Shown piece after piece: positions 27,110 through 36,294 of a stretch of DNA of 64,000 bases. This stretch comes from Alphaproteobacteria bacterium (lineage in GTDB: Bacteria; Pseudomonadota; Alphaproteobacteria; Ferrovibrionales; Ferrovibrionaceae). Made by a program: the position numbers and the translations under genes. The notes below the pieces were generated by a model. It searched no databases and was not told where the DNA came from. It saw only the letters and a program-made list of their open reading frames with translations. The DNA lies in the NCBI GenBank assembly GCA_017307375.1, contig JAFKFH010000021.1, forward strand, positions 62,001 through 126,000. The letters are read 5' to 3'. Each line of letters opens with the position of its first letter. Positions within the stretch are counted from its first letter, which is position 1.

Positions 27110-28960
27110 ATGATCAAGGCGCTGCAGAACATCCGAATCTTTCTGAAACTGGTTATCTCGTTCGTGATCTTGGTGGCGGTCGTCGTTTCGTCCGGCTTGA
27201 TCGTGCGGGACGAGGTCGACGCGATGGAGGAGGCTGCGTCTTTCCGTTCGTTCACCTATACGGTGCTGAATGCCGTCGATGACAGCCTGACAGCCCTGAT
27301 CGACCAGCAATCGTCACTCAGAGGATATCTGCTCAGTGGTCGAGAAACCTACGCCGAGGCCTATCGCAAGTTCGGCGGCGACTACGGCGAGGCGATTGCC
27401 CGCGCCAGGCGCCTCACCCGCGATCCGACGTCGCAGCGGATGCTGGCAGAGTTCGACGCGCTGGCCACGGCCTGGCGCACGGGTTCGGCCGACAAGATGC
27501 TCGAGCTGATGAAGGTCGATCCCGACCAGGCACGCAGCCTGGCCGTCGCGGAGTCCGGACGGCTGACTGCGCTGCGGCAGAAGCAGGAGGAGATCATCCG
27601 AATTCAGGAGGGATTGCTGGAAGCCCGGCGTCTGGCTGCCGATACCGCCGCGGCGCGCGCACGCCAGACCATTCTTGCCAGCAGTGCGATCACGCTGCTT
27701 CTCGCCGTGCTGCTCGGCTGGACCTTGACCCGCCTGATCGCCAGACCGATGTCGACCATGTCGGACCTGATGGGACGGCTGGCCGAGGGCGACAAGTCGA
27801 TCGTGGTCGCGGGCATCGCGCGGGGCGACGAGGTCGGCGATCTTGCGCGCGCGCTGGAAGTATTCAAGACGAACGCGATCGAGGCCGAAAGACTGGCTGC
27901 CGAAGCCGAGGACAATCGCCGCCGCGAAGCCGAGCGGCAGAAGGCCGAGGAAGCACGAGAGGCCGCGGCGGCGGCCGAGGCGCGCCAGCGGGCCGAGGAG
28001 CAGCGGCTGGCGGCCGAACGGCGCCGGCGGGAGGAGGAGGAGGCCGCCCGCGTCCTGGAGGCCGAGCGGCGCGAGGCGCAGGAGATGGCGCGTATCGAAA
28101 GCGACCGGCAGCGGCGGGCGGCGTTGCAGGAAATGGCCCGCAAGTTCGAGACCGCGGTCGGCGCCGTCGTCGAGGCGGTCGCCACGGCCGCGACCGAGAT
28201 GCACGCGACCGCCGGCGCAATGCAGGGGATCGCGGGGCAGACGGCGCGGCAGTCGCTGTCGGCTTCGTCGGCGACCGAGCAGGCGGCCGCCAATGTCCAG
28301 ACCGTCGCCTCCGCTTCCGACGAACTGGCGGCCTCGATCCGGGAAATTTCCAGCCAGGTTTCGACGGCGAGCCGGATCGCCCACGGAGCGGTGAACCAGG
28401 CCCAGGAAACCGACCGGATCGTCCAGGGGTTGGCGCAAGCGGCCGACAGGATCGGCGAGGTGGTCGGCCTGATCAGCCAGATTGCCGGCCAGACGAACCT
28501 GCTGGCGCTCAACGCGACCATCGAGGCGGCGCGGGCCGGCGAGGCGGGCAAGGGCTTCGCCGTCGTTGCCTCGGAGGTCAAGTCACTGGCCAATCAGACG
28601 ACCCGGGCCACCCAGGAGATCGGCGGCCAGATCGCCGAGGTGCAGGCGGCGACCCAGGCGGCGGTCGCGGCCATCCGCGGCATCGGATCGACCATCGCCA
28701 GCATCAACGAGATATCCGGCTCGATCGCGTCCGCGGTCGAGGAGCAGGGCGCCGCGACGCAGGAGATCGCGCGCAACGTCGAGGAGGCGGCGGCCGGCAC
28801 GCAGCAGGCATCGGCCGACGTGGTCGAGGTCAACCGCTCGGCCGGCGAGGCGGGGAAGGCCGCAAGCGAGGTGCTCGACGCGTCGGCGACGCTGTCGGAA
28901 CTCGCCGTCAAGCTGCGGGGCGAGGTCGACGGCTTCCTGGCGGGGGTGCGCGCGGCATAG
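27110..28960 (+). CDS. Methyl-accepting chemotaxis protein
   Basis: The 616-residue receptor has TM1 (~12-32), a helical CHASE3-like periplasmic domain ([20 protein letters not shown]), TM2 (~186-206), HAMP, then an unusually long Glu/Arg/Ala-rich helix (~258-340) before the signalling domain. The conserved hairpin tip is [18 protein letters not shown]. Such receptors steer CheA and hence flagella. No che genes are near, so it is an orphan receptor. AAAGGAC precedes the ATG. CHASE3 ligands are unknown. A large RNA hairpin follows the gene. Confidence 0.9.
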   Translation: MIKALQNIRIFLKLVISFVILVAVVVSSGLIVRDEVDAMEEAASFRSFTYTVLNAVDDSLTALIDQQSSLRGYLLSGRETYAEAYRKFGGDYGEAIARARRLTRDPTSQRMLAEFDALATAWRTGSADKMLELMKVDPDQARSLAVAESGRLTALRQKQEEIIRIQEGLLEARRLAADTAAARARQTILASSAITLLLAVLLGWTLTRLIARPMSTMSDLMGRLAEGDKSIVVAGIARGDEVGDLARALEVFKTNAIEAERLAAEAEDNRRREAERQKAEEAREAAAAAEARQRAEEQRLAAERRRREEEEAARVLEAERREAQEMARIESDRQRRAALQEMARKFETAVGAVVEAVATAATEMHATAGAMQGIAGQTARQSLSASSATEQAAANVQTVASASDELAASIREISSQVSTASRIAHGAVNQAQETDRIVQGLAQAADRIGEVVGLISQIAGQTNLLALNATIEAARAGEAGKGFAVVASEVKSLANQTTRATQEIGGQIAEVQAATQAAVAAIRGIGSTIASINEISGSIASAVEEQGAATQEIARNVEEAAAGTQQASADVVEVNRSAGEAGKAASEVLDASATLSELAVKLRGEVDGFLAGVRAA

Positions 28961-28991
28961 CCATTGCCGGTCGGTGTCGGGTTCCCCTCGA

Positions 28992-29040
28992 CCTCGGGGC
29001 ACGGCCCGGGCATTGTTGTCGCCCGGGTTCGTGCCCGAGG
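28992..29040 (+). other. Large imperfect hairpin ending at a ribosome site
   Basis: The outer arms CCTCGGGGCACG (28992-29003) and CGTGCCCGAGG (29030-29040) pair with one bulge, and the inner arms GCCCGGGC and GCCCGGG pair inside them. The hairpin ends just before GAGGAAAGCC and the start codon of the oxidoreductase gene. There is no T-run. It may end or process the chemoreceptor message, or shape translation of the next gene. Confidence 0.6.
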
Positions 29041-29050
29041 GAGGAAAGCC

Positions 29051-30058
29051 ATGACCAAGCCGGTTGCCTGGGGCGTGCTCGGCGTTGCCAGGATTGCGTC
29101 GGCCAAGGTGATCCCGGCGATGCAGCGCGGGGCGCTTTCGCAAATTGTGGCCATCGCCTCGCGCGATGCCGCCCGTGCGGCCGATGCGGCGGCCGCGCTG
29201 GGCCTTGCGAAATCCTATGGCAGCTACGAAGAGCTGCTGGCCGATCCGGAAATCGAGGCGGTCTACAACCCGCTGCCCAATCACCTGCACGTACCCTGGA
29301 CGATCAGGGCGATGGAGGCGGGCAAGCACGTTCTGTGCGAGAAGCCCGTGGCCTTGACGGCCGACGAAGCCCGGCAGCTGATCGCCGTGCGCGATCGCAC
29401 CGGGCTGCAGGTGGCCGAAGCCTTCATGGTGCGCCATCATCCGCAATGGCTGCGCGCCCGCGCCCTGGTCAGGGCGGGGCGGATCGGCGAGATCAGGGCG
29501 ATCCAGACGTTCTTCTCCTATTACAACGACGATGCCGGCAACATCCGCAACCAGGCCGATATCGGCGGCGGCGCGCTCTATGACATCGGCTGCTACGCGC
29601 TGGTGACGGCCCGCTTCCTGTTCGAGGCCGACCCGCTCAGGCTGATCGCGACGATGGATCGGGACCCGGCCATGCAGGTCGACCGGCTGACCTCGGCCCT
29701 CGTCGAGTTTCCGGGGGGACGGCATCTCACCTTCACCTGCTCGACCCAGGCCAGTCCCCATCAGCGCGTCACCGTCGTCGGAACTATGGGACGCATCGAA
29801 ATCGACATTCCGTTCAACGCCGATCCGCTGGCGCGGTCGCGCATCCGCATCGACGATGGCCGCGACCTGGCGGGCGGCGGGCTGGTGGTCGAGGACCTCG
29901 AACTCTGCGATCAGTATACCCTGCAGGGCGACGCCTTCTCGCGCGCGGTCCGCGGCGAGGCATCGCTCGATTTCCCCATCGAGGATGCCGTCATGAACCT
30001 GCGGTTGATCGATTGCCTGTTCCGTTCGACCGTGAGCGGACGGTGGGAGGCGCCCTGA
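29051..30058 (+). CDS. Gfo/Idh/MocA-family oxidoreductase
   Basis: The 335-residue protein has an N-terminal Rossmann domain (WGVLGVARIASAKVIPAM) and the family signature lysine in LCEKPVAL, followed by the C-terminal alpha/beta domain (GGGALYDIGCYALVTARFLF). Members oxidise or reduce sugars and inositols with NAD(P). ATG 29051 is preceded by GGGAGGAAAG; the frame is open upstream but homology starts here. It lies 82 bp ahead of the IorA-type gene on the same strand. No sugar-pathway gene is near, so the substrate is unknown. Confidence 0.88.
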   Translation: MTKPVAWGVLGVARIASAKVIPAMQRGALSQIVAIASRDAARAADAAAALGLAKSYGSYEELLADPEIEAVYNPLPNHLHVPWTIRAMEAGKHVLCEKPVALTADEARQLIAVRDRTGLQVAEAFMVRHHPQWLRARALVRAGRIGEIRAIQTFFSYYNDDAGNIRNQADIGGGALYDIGCYALVTARFLFEADPLRLIATMDRDPAMQVDRLTSALVEFPGGRHLTFTCSTQASPHQRVTVVGTMGRIEIDIPFNADPLARSRIRIDDGRDLAGGGLVVEDLELCDQYTLQGDAFSRAVRGEASLDFPIEDAVMNLRLIDCLFRSTVSGRWEAP

Positions 30059-30140
30059 CCGGATTGTGATCCCGGCCAGGGCGGGGCCGCCCCTATGATC
30101 GCCGAAGCTTGAATGCCGTACCCGGCCGAGGGAGCGCGAC

Positions 30141-30605
30141 ATGGCGACACTCAACATCAACGGCAAGGCGGTGACGATAGAGGGCGAGGATGATACCCCG
30201 CTGCTCTGGGCGATCCGCGACCATGTCGGGCTGACCGGCACGAAATACGGCTGCGGCATCGCCCAATGCGGGGCCTGTACCGTGCATGTCGACGGCGTCG
30301 CGACGCGCTCCTGCGTGGTCACGGTCGGGGCGCTCGGCGAGGAGCAGAAGATCGTCACCATCGAAGGGCTGGGGGCGGAGCGGCCGCATCCGGTGCAGGA
30401 AGCGTGGGCCGAGCTCGACGTCGCGCAATGCGGCTACTGCCAGGTCGGCATGATGATGGCGTCGGCGGCCCTGCTTGCCCGGAACCCGAACCCGTCCGAC
30501 GACGAGATCAGGGCCGAGATCACCAATATCTGCCGTTGCGGGACCTATCAGCGCGTGCTGGCTGGCGTGAAACTCGCCGCCGCCCGCATGCCGAACCGCG
30601 GTTGA
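30141..30605 (+). CDS. iorA: (2Fe-2S)-binding subunit of molybdenum hydroxylase (IorA-like)
   Basis: The 154-residue protein is the small electron-transfer subunit of xanthine-dehydrogenase-family enzymes. The plant-ferredoxin-type cluster cysteines are in YGCGIAQCGACTVHVDG with a fourth downstream (ATRSC), and the second cluster is in QCGYCQVGMMM and CRCGTYQR. It passes electrons from the molybdenum site to a cytochrome or other acceptor. No FAD subunit is present, as in isoquinoline 1-oxidoreductase and aldehyde-oxidising relatives. It is 11 bp before the large-subunit gene. Confidence 0.92.
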   Translation: MATLNINGKAVTIEGEDDTPLLWAIRDHVGLTGTKYGCGIAQCGACTVHVDGVATRSCVVTVGALGEEQKIVTIEGLGAERPHPVQEAWAELDVAQCGYCQVGMMMASAALLARNPNPSDDEIRAEITNICRCGTYQRVLAGVKLAAARMPNRG

Positions 30606-30616
30606 GGGAGGAGGCC

Positions 30617-32773
30617 ATGACCAAGTTCTCCCGCCGCGGCTTCCTCGCCGGCACTTCCGTGGTCGCCGGTGCCTTCACGTTCGGCTTCTCGTTCCCGCTT
30701 GCCCGCGCCCAGGGCATCGCCGGATCGGAAGTCACGGCCTGGGTCGTCATCCAGCCGGACGAGGCCGTGATCATCCGCATTGCCCGTGCGGAAATGGGCC
30801 AGGGGTCGTTGACCGGCCTCGCCCAGCTCGTCGCCGAGGAACTCGATTGCGACTGGGACAAGGTGCGCTTCGAGCTGGTCAAGCCGGGTGAGAACCGGCG
30901 GCGCCGACGCGTCTGGCGCGACATGGCGACCGGCGGATCGCGCGCCATCCGCGGATCGCAGGAATACCTGCGCCAGGGCGGCGCCACCGCCCGCGCGATG
31001 CTGGTCCGGGCCGCGGCCGAAGGCTGGGGCGTCGATCCGGCGCAACTGACTGTCGCGAAAGGCGTGATCACCGATGCGGCGAGCGGGCGAACCACGACCT
31101 ATGGTGCGGTCGCTGCGGCGGCGATGCAGGTTGCCGCCCCGGCCACCGTCACGCTCAAGGATCCCAGGGACTGGAAGATTGCCGGCAGGCCGCTGAAGCG
31201 GCTCGACACCCGCGACAAGCTCGACGGGACGCTGGTCTACGGCGTCGACCTCAAGCTGCCGGGCATGCTGGTGGCGGTGCCCAGGGCCTGTCCGGTCCAC
31301 GGCGGCAAGCTGGTCTCCTTCAACGCCGACGCGGTCAGGGCGATGCCCGGCGTGCGCCACGTGCTGAAGGTCGACGACGAGACCGTCGCGATCGTCGCCG
31401 ACAATTTCTGGCGGGCAAAGACCGCGCTCGACGAACTGCCGGTGGTCTGGGACGAGGGGCCGGGCGCCAAGGCATCGAGCGCGACGATCGCGGCGATGCT
31501 GAAGGAAGGTCTGTCGGCCGAGACGCCCTTCGTCGGCAATCGCGCCGGCGATGCCATGGCAGTGCTGGCCAAGGCCACGAAGGTGATCGAGGCGGAATAC
31601 TCGTACCCCTATCAGAACCACGCACCGATGGAGGTGCTGGCGGCGACCGCGCGCTGGACGCCGGAGCGTTGCGACGTCTGGGCCCCGACCCAGGTGGCCG
31701 AGGCGGCGCTGGAAGCGGTGGTCGCGGCATCGGGCCTGGCGCCTGAAGCCTGCGAAGTCAACGTGATGCGCATCGGCGGCAGTTTCGGCCGGCGGCTTGC
31801 CACCGACTACGTCACGATGGCGGTGCGGATCGCCAGGCAGGTCCCCGGCGTACCGGTCAAGATGATGTGGACGCGCGAGGAAGACATGGCACAGGGCCGG
31901 TTCCATCCGGTCACCCGCTGCCGCCTGCGCGCCAGCGTCGGCGCAGACGGTACGATCGAGGCGCTGCACATGCGCATCGCCGGCCAGTCGATCGGTGCCT
32001 ATGCCCGGCCGGAGGCCGTGGCCAAGAGCGGCGATCCCGCCGTGTTCCAGGGCCTGAACCAGGGCGGGGCGGAAGGCGCGTTCGGCTATGCCGTGCCCAA
32101 CCTGCTGATCGATTTCGCGATGCGCAACCCGCATGTTCGGCCGGGTTACTGGCGCGGCGTCAACCTGAACCACAACGCCATCTACGTCGAATGCTTCATC
32201 GACGAACTCGCCCATGCCGCCGGTGCGGACCCGCTGGCCTTCCGGCGCAAGCTGCTGGCGGGCAGCCCCAGGCATCTCGCGGTGTTCGATGCGGTCGGGC
32301 AGGGTATCGGCTGGGACAAGCCCGCCGCTACCGGTGTCCATCGCGGCATCGCCCAGATCATGGGTTTCGGCAGCTATGTCGCTGCCGCGGCCGAGGTTTC
32401 GGTGACGGGCGGCAAGCTCAGGATCCATCGCATCGTCGCCGCGACCGACCCGGGCCATGTCGTCAACCCCCAGCAGGTCGAAGCGCAGATCGTCGGTTCG
32501 TTCGTCTATGGCCTTTCGGCGGCGCTGCATGGCGAATGCACGGTCAGGGATGGACGCATCGAGCAGCAGAACTTCGATACCTACGAAGTCATGCGGCTCG
32601 ACGAGATGCCGGTCGTCGAGGTGATCCTCAAGCCGTCCGGCGGCTTCTGGGGCGGGGTTGGCGAGCCGACCATAGCGGTCGCCGCGCCCGCCGTGCTGAA
32701 CGCCGTCTTCGCCGCCAGGGGCAAGCGCGTCCGCGACCTGCCACTGAAGAACATCAGCCTCGGTACCGCCTAG
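30617..32773 (+). CDS. iorB: Molybdopterin-binding subunit of molybdenum hydroxylase (IorB-like)
   Basis: The 718-residue catalytic subunit starts with a twin-arginine signal (SRRGFLAGTSVVAGAF), so the complex should be exported folded to the periplasm with its small subunit. Molybdenum-cofactor motifs include MGQGSLTGLAQLVAEELDCD, RIGGSFGRRL, and the C-terminal GGVGEPTIAVAAPAV with the catalytic glutamate. ATG 30617 follows GGGAGGAGG. Relatives oxidise N-heterocycles (isoquinoline) or aldehydes; the actual substrate cannot be told from sequence. The next gene, an NTF2-like protein, is 59 bp downstream. Confidence 0.9.
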   Translation: MTKFSRRGFLAGTSVVAGAFTFGFSFPLARAQGIAGSEVTAWVVIQPDEAVIIRIARAEMGQGSLTGLAQLVAEELDCDWDKVRFELVKPGENRRRRRVWRDMATGGSRAIRGSQEYLRQGGATARAMLVRAAAEGWGVDPAQLTVAKGVITDAASGRTTTYGAVAAAAMQVAAPATVTLKDPRDWKIAGRPLKRLDTRDKLDGTLVYGVDLKLPGMLVAVPRACPVHGGKLVSFNADAVRAMPGVRHVLKVDDETVAIVADNFWRAKTALDELPVVWDEGPGAKASSATIAAMLKEGLSAETPFVGNRAGDAMAVLAKATKVIEAEYSYPYQNHAPMEVLAATARWTPERCDVWAPTQVAEAALEAVVAASGLAPEACEVNVMRIGGSFGRRLATDYVTMAVRIARQVPGVPVKMMWTREEDMAQGRFHPVTRCRLRASVGADGTIEALHMRIAGQSIGAYARPEAVAKSGDPAVFQGLNQGGAEGAFGYAVPNLLIDFAMRNPHVRPGYWRGVNLNHNAIYVECFIDELAHAAGADPLAFRRKLLAGSPRHLAVFDAVGQGIGWDKPAATGVHRGIAQIMGFGSYVAAAAEVSVTGGKLRIHRIVAATDPGHVVNPQQVEAQIVGSFVYGLSAALHGECTVRDGRIEQQNFDTYEVMRLDEMPVVEVILKPSGGFWGGVGEPTIAVAAPAVLNAVFAARGKRVRDLPLKNISLGTA

Positions 32774-32832
32774 ACGACGGTTGCAACGCGGTCGCTTTTC
32801 GCGCCTGATAGCGAGCAAATCAGGAGGAAACG

Positions 32833-33204
32833 ATGAGCGACATGGAAGCGGTCGAGGCGGCGGTCCAGACCTATCTCGACGGTCTTTATGAAGGCGATGC
32901 CGATAAGCTCGCCGAGGTCTTCCACCCGACCTCGGCGCTGACCCAGGTGGTCAACGGCGATCTGGTGATCACGCCGCGCGATACCTGGCTCGAGGCGGTG
33001 CGGACCCGACCCTCGCCGCGGGCCAAGGGCCTGGCGCGCGGCGACCGGATCCTGCAGATCGATATCGCCGGACCCAGCATGGCCTTCGTCAAGCTCGCCT
33101 GCCAGATCCCGCCCCGCTACTTCACCGACCAGCTTTCCTTCCTCAAGATCGACGGCCGCTGGCAGGTGGCGCAGAAGGTCTTTGCCACCGAAACGCGCGA
33201 CTAG
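32833..33204 (+). CDS. NTF2-like/SnoaL-type small protein
   Basis: The 123-residue protein has the cone-shaped NTF2-like fold pattern: two N-terminal helices (VEAAVQTYLDGLYEGDADKL), the AEVFHPTSAL segment, and strands ending FLKIDGRWQVAQKVF. It resembles the putative lumazine-binding subgroup. Members may be isomerases, ligand carriers or subunits of larger enzymes. An AGGAGGAAACG precedes the ATG at ideal spacing. It may be co-transcribed with iorAB and the ligase gene 131 bp further on. The function is unknown. Confidence 0.8.
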   Translation: MSDMEAVEAAVQTYLDGLYEGDADKLAEVFHPTSALTQVVNGDLVITPRDTWLEAVRTRPSPRAKGLARGDRILQIDIAGPSMAFVKLACQIPPRYFTDQLSFLKIDGRWQVAQKVFATETRD

Positions 33205-33335
33205 ACCGCCGGATACCGGTCGCGGCCCTTGCTGGCACTTCGACCATAATTCGACATCGCCGCAGGTCGGTGTTGATGGCGAACTGACAACATGATGCTA
33301 CGATCGGGAAAACGAACCGGGAGGAAGAGGGACCG

Positions 33336-34910
33336 ATGGGTCTGCACGACGAGATCTTCACGCTCGCCGATATTCCGCGCTATCATGGCCGCACCCGGCC
33401 GGGCGCGCCCGCGACGTTCTTCGAGGGGCGGCACGCGACCTATGCCGAACTCGATGCGGCTTCCAGCCGGGTGGCACGCGCGCTGATCGCCGCCGGGCTG
33501 AACCCGGGCGATCGCATCGCCCATCTCGGCAAGAATTCCGATCTCTATTACGAGCTGCTCTGGGGCGCGGCCAAGGCCGGCGTCGTGATGGTGCCGGTCA
33601 ACTGGCGGCTGGCGCCGCGGGAAGTGGCCTATATCGTCAGTGACGCGCAGGCCAGGCTGTTCTTCGTCGGGCCGGAATTCGTCGAGACGGTCGCGGGTTT
33701 CGTCAAGGCCGACCAGGACGGCGACATCATCGGCATGGAAACGCCCTATGCCGGCCGTCTCTACGCCACGTGGCGCGACGCCCATCCGGCCGAGGACCCG
33801 CTGCTGCCGCTCGACCAGGACGACGGGGCGGTGCAGCTCTATACCTCCGGCACCACTGGCAATCCCAAGGGGGCGGTGCTGACCCATCGCAACTTCATCG
33901 AGCTGCGCAAGCTGCAGGCCGCCGCCGATATTCCCTGGGCCCGGTGGGACGACAAGGATGTCAGCCTGGTCGCCATGCCCTGTTTCCATATCGGCGGCAC
34001 CGGCTGGGCCGTCATGGGGGCCTATTTCGGTGCGATCAACATCATCGCCCGCGAATTCGACCCGCGCCAGGTGCTGGGGTTCATCACCGAGTGGCGGATC
34101 ACCAAGATGTTCATCGTGCCGGCGGCGATGCAGATCGTGGTACGCCTGCCCGGCGCGCGCGACGTCGATTATTCCTGCCTGCGCTACATGATGTACGGCG
34201 CCTCGCCGATCCCGCTGCCGCTGCTGCGCGAATGCATGGAAGTCTTCGGCTGCGGCTTCATCCAGATGTATGGCATGACCGAGACGACCGGCACGGTGGT
34301 GGCGCTGGCGCCGGAAGATCACGACCCCGCCGGCAACGAACGGATGAAGGGCGCGGGGCAGGCTCTGCCCGGGGTCGAGATCGCGATCCTCGACGATGCC
34401 GGCAATCACCTCGGGCCGGGCGCGGTCGGCGAGATCGCGACCCGTTCGCCGGCCAACATGAAAGGCTACTGGAACCTGCCCGAGGCGACCGCGGCGACCA
34501 TCGATGCCGATGGCTGGCTACGCACCGGCGATGCCGGCTATCTCGACCGCGACGGCTATCTCTATGTCCACGACCGGGTCAAGGACATGATCATCTCGGG
34601 TGCTGAGAACGTCTATCCGGCCGAGGTCGAGAGTGTGATGTTCGGCCATCCCGACATCGCCGACGTCGCGGTGGTCGGCATCCCCTCCGAGCGCTGGGGC
34701 GAGGAGGTCAAGGCCTTCGTCGTGCTGCGCGAAGGGCGCGAGCGCGACCCCGCCGGGATCATCGCTTGGACCCGCGAACGGATCGCCGGCTACAAGACGC
34801 CCAAGAGCATCGATTTCATCGACGCCCTGCCACGCAACCCGTCGGGCAAGATCCTGCGCCGTACCCTGCGCGCGCCCTATTGGGAAGGCCGGGCGCGGCA
34901 GGTGAACTGA
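33336..34910 (+). CDS. Long-chain-type acyl-CoA synthetase (AMP-forming)
   Basis: The 524-residue protein has the adenylate-forming enzyme motifs in order: P-loop YTSGTTGNPKGAVLTH, MYGMTETTG, the hinge region DGYLYVHDRVKDMIISGAEN, and the catalytic-lysine segment NPSGKILRR. It activates a carboxylic acid as acyl-AMP and then acyl-CoA in the cytoplasm. Wording is closest to the FadD/3-methylmercaptopropionyl-type group, but the acid cannot be named. GGGAGGAAGAGGG precedes the start. A dispersed repeat follows the stop codon. Confidence 0.88.
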   Translation: MGLHDEIFTLADIPRYHGRTRPGAPATFFEGRHATYAELDAASSRVARALIAAGLNPGDRIAHLGKNSDLYYELLWGAAKAGVVMVPVNWRLAPREVAYIVSDAQARLFFVGPEFVETVAGFVKADQDGDIIGMETPYAGRLYATWRDAHPAEDPLLPLDQDDGAVQLYTSGTTGNPKGAVLTHRNFIELRKLQAAADIPWARWDDKDVSLVAMPCFHIGGTGWAVMGAYFGAINIIAREFDPRQVLGFITEWRITKMFIVPAAMQIVVRLPGARDVDYSCLRYMMYGASPIPLPLLRECMEVFGCGFIQMYGMTETTGTVVALAPEDHDPAGNERMKGAGQALPGVEIAILDDAGNHLGPGAVGEIATRSPANMKGYWNLPEATAATIDADGWLRTGDAGYLDRDGYLYVHDRVKDMIISGAENVYPAEVESVMFGHPDIADVAVVGIPSERWGEEVKAFVVLREGRERDPAGIIAWTRERIAGYKTPKSIDFIDALPRNPSGKILRRTLRAPYWEGRARQVN

Positions 34911-34950
34911 AGCCGCAGGTCGCCCGGCTGGCAAATTGCCCGGAATCCAA

Positions 34951-35035
34951 TCGTCATCCCGGCGAAAGCCGGGATCCAGGGAAAGCGCCGTACAGCTTGC
35001 GGCCTTTCCTGCCCTGAGATCCGGCCTTCGCCGAC
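34951..35035 (+). repeat. Dispersed palindromic repeat, copy 1
   Basis: The left arm contains TCATCCCGGCGAAAGCCGGG and the right arm contains GATCCGGCCTTCGCCG, with the core CAGGGAAAGCGCCGTACAGC between. This CCCGGCGAAAGCCGGG class of element is common in alphaproteobacterial intergenic DNA. A second copy in opposite orientation is at 63582-63675. Here it fills the gap between convergent genes. Confidence 0.8.
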
Positions 35036-35042
35036 TGGGCGC

Positions 35043-36290
35043 TCAGCCGCCCAGCAGTTCCATGGCCGAACGATAATACGCCCCGCCGGTCGAGCCGTTG
35101 CCGGCAGCCAGCAGGCCGGAAACGCGCCGGGCGATGCGGTCGCGGATGCCCGCCGCGTCGGGGTAGGGAGCATCGGCCCAATAGGGCTTGTCCTTGTCGA
35201 ACAAGCCGGCGGCGGCGAGCAGGGCGACCCCGAAATACTGCGCTTCCTCGAAGGAATCGTCCTCCTCGGTCAGCTTGAAGGTGCCGTCCGGGCCCAATGT
35301 CTCCTTCAGGCTCCAGTCGAGCATCTTCTTCAGCTCGGCGGCCATCGCCGCCTGGCGCGGGGCGTCGACCTTGGTCCAGCCCAGCTTGAAGATCGCCGCG
35401 ACGTCATAGAGATGATGGTTCAACGGGCCGATCGAGGCCTGCCAGCCCTGGGAATAGCGGCGGTCGCGGATGGCCAGCGTCGTGTCGACGATGCGCGGCC
35501 AGTCCGGGACGTCGCCCTGCAGGTAGCGGACGACATGGAAGGTGACGCTGAGATCGGCTGTTCGCACGATCTTGTCGCCGTCGGTGAAGCGCGCGCCCCA
35601 GTAGCCGGTGGCCGGATCGCGCAGGTCGTCGACCAGGATCTTCTTCAGGGCATCCTTCAGCCCGGGCTGCCAGTCATAGCCGAGCGGCTGGTCGCGCAGG
35701 ATCAGCCGCATGACGTCGGAGACCTCCTCGTTCAGCGCGCGGCGCTGGTTTATGCCGGTGCCCCGGATGTCGGAGGTCATCAGCGCCAGGAAGCGGGCGC
35801 GCAGCCTGGCCGCGTCGTTGTAGGCGTCGAGATAGGCCGGGCGCAGCGCCGGCGACTTGCCGGCAGCGGTCAGGGCGACGAACTTGTCGTAGTCGACCGA
35901 CAGCTTGAAGAAGTCTTCCTCGTGACAGCTTGCCCAGTGACCTTCGGGGCCTTGCTGCACGTCCGGCACGGGTGTCGGCGTCGGGCGCGCCAGTTCGGCG
36001 GCGAGGTCGTCGGTCCGCCGGGCGATGCGGGCGTAGTCGGCGGTATAGCCGACCAGCCAACGCGCTTCCTTGCCGATCTGGTCGGCGCAGGTCATCGCCT
36101 CGCCGGCCTCCTCGCGCGCGAACAGCGTTTCCAGCAGCGGTTCCATCCTGGCCAGCGCCGCGCGGCGCTGGGCGACATAACCGGGATCGAAGCGGGCAAA
36201 GGCGGCGCGGACATCGTAATAGGGCACGTCATCGGCCCTGGCCGGGCCGACCAGGGCCAGTAAGGCGGCAGCCGCAGCCAGCAGGCGCAT
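35043..36290 (-). CDS. Secreted protein of unknown function
   Basis: The 415-residue protein starts with a clear signal peptide (LLAAAAALLALVGPARA, cleavage near Ala-Asp-Asp), so it is periplasmic or outside. The mature part is mostly helical. Segments such as DPATGYWGARF and a later GPLNHHLYDVAAIFKLGW look like an alpha/alpha-toroid protein, as in prenyltransferase- or pectate-lyase-like helical barrels, but this is only a resemblance. It contains few cysteines and no known catalytic motif. It lies 4 bp after the SDR gene and is probably co-transcribed with it. Confidence 0.75.
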   Translation of the reverse strand: MRLLAAAAALLALVGPARADDVPYYDVRAAFARFDPGYVAQRRAALARMEPLLETLFAREEAGEAMTCADQIGKEARWLVGYTADYARIARRTDDLAAELARPTPTPVPDVQQGPEGHWASCHEEDFFKLSVDYDKFVALTAAGKSPALRPAYLDAYNDAARLRARFLALMTSDIRGTGINQRRALNEEVSDVMRLILRDQPLGYDWQPGLKDALKKILVDDLRDPATGYWGARFTDGDKIVRTADLSVTFHVVRYLQGDVPDWPRIVDTTLAIRDRRYSQGWQASIGPLNHHLYDVAAIFKLGWTKVDAPRQAAMAAELKKMLDWSLKETLGPDGTFKLTEEDDSFEEAQYFGVALLAAAGLFDKDKPYWADAPYPDAAGIRDRIARRVSGLLAAGNGSTGGAYYRSAMELLGG

Positions 36291-36294
36291 CGGC

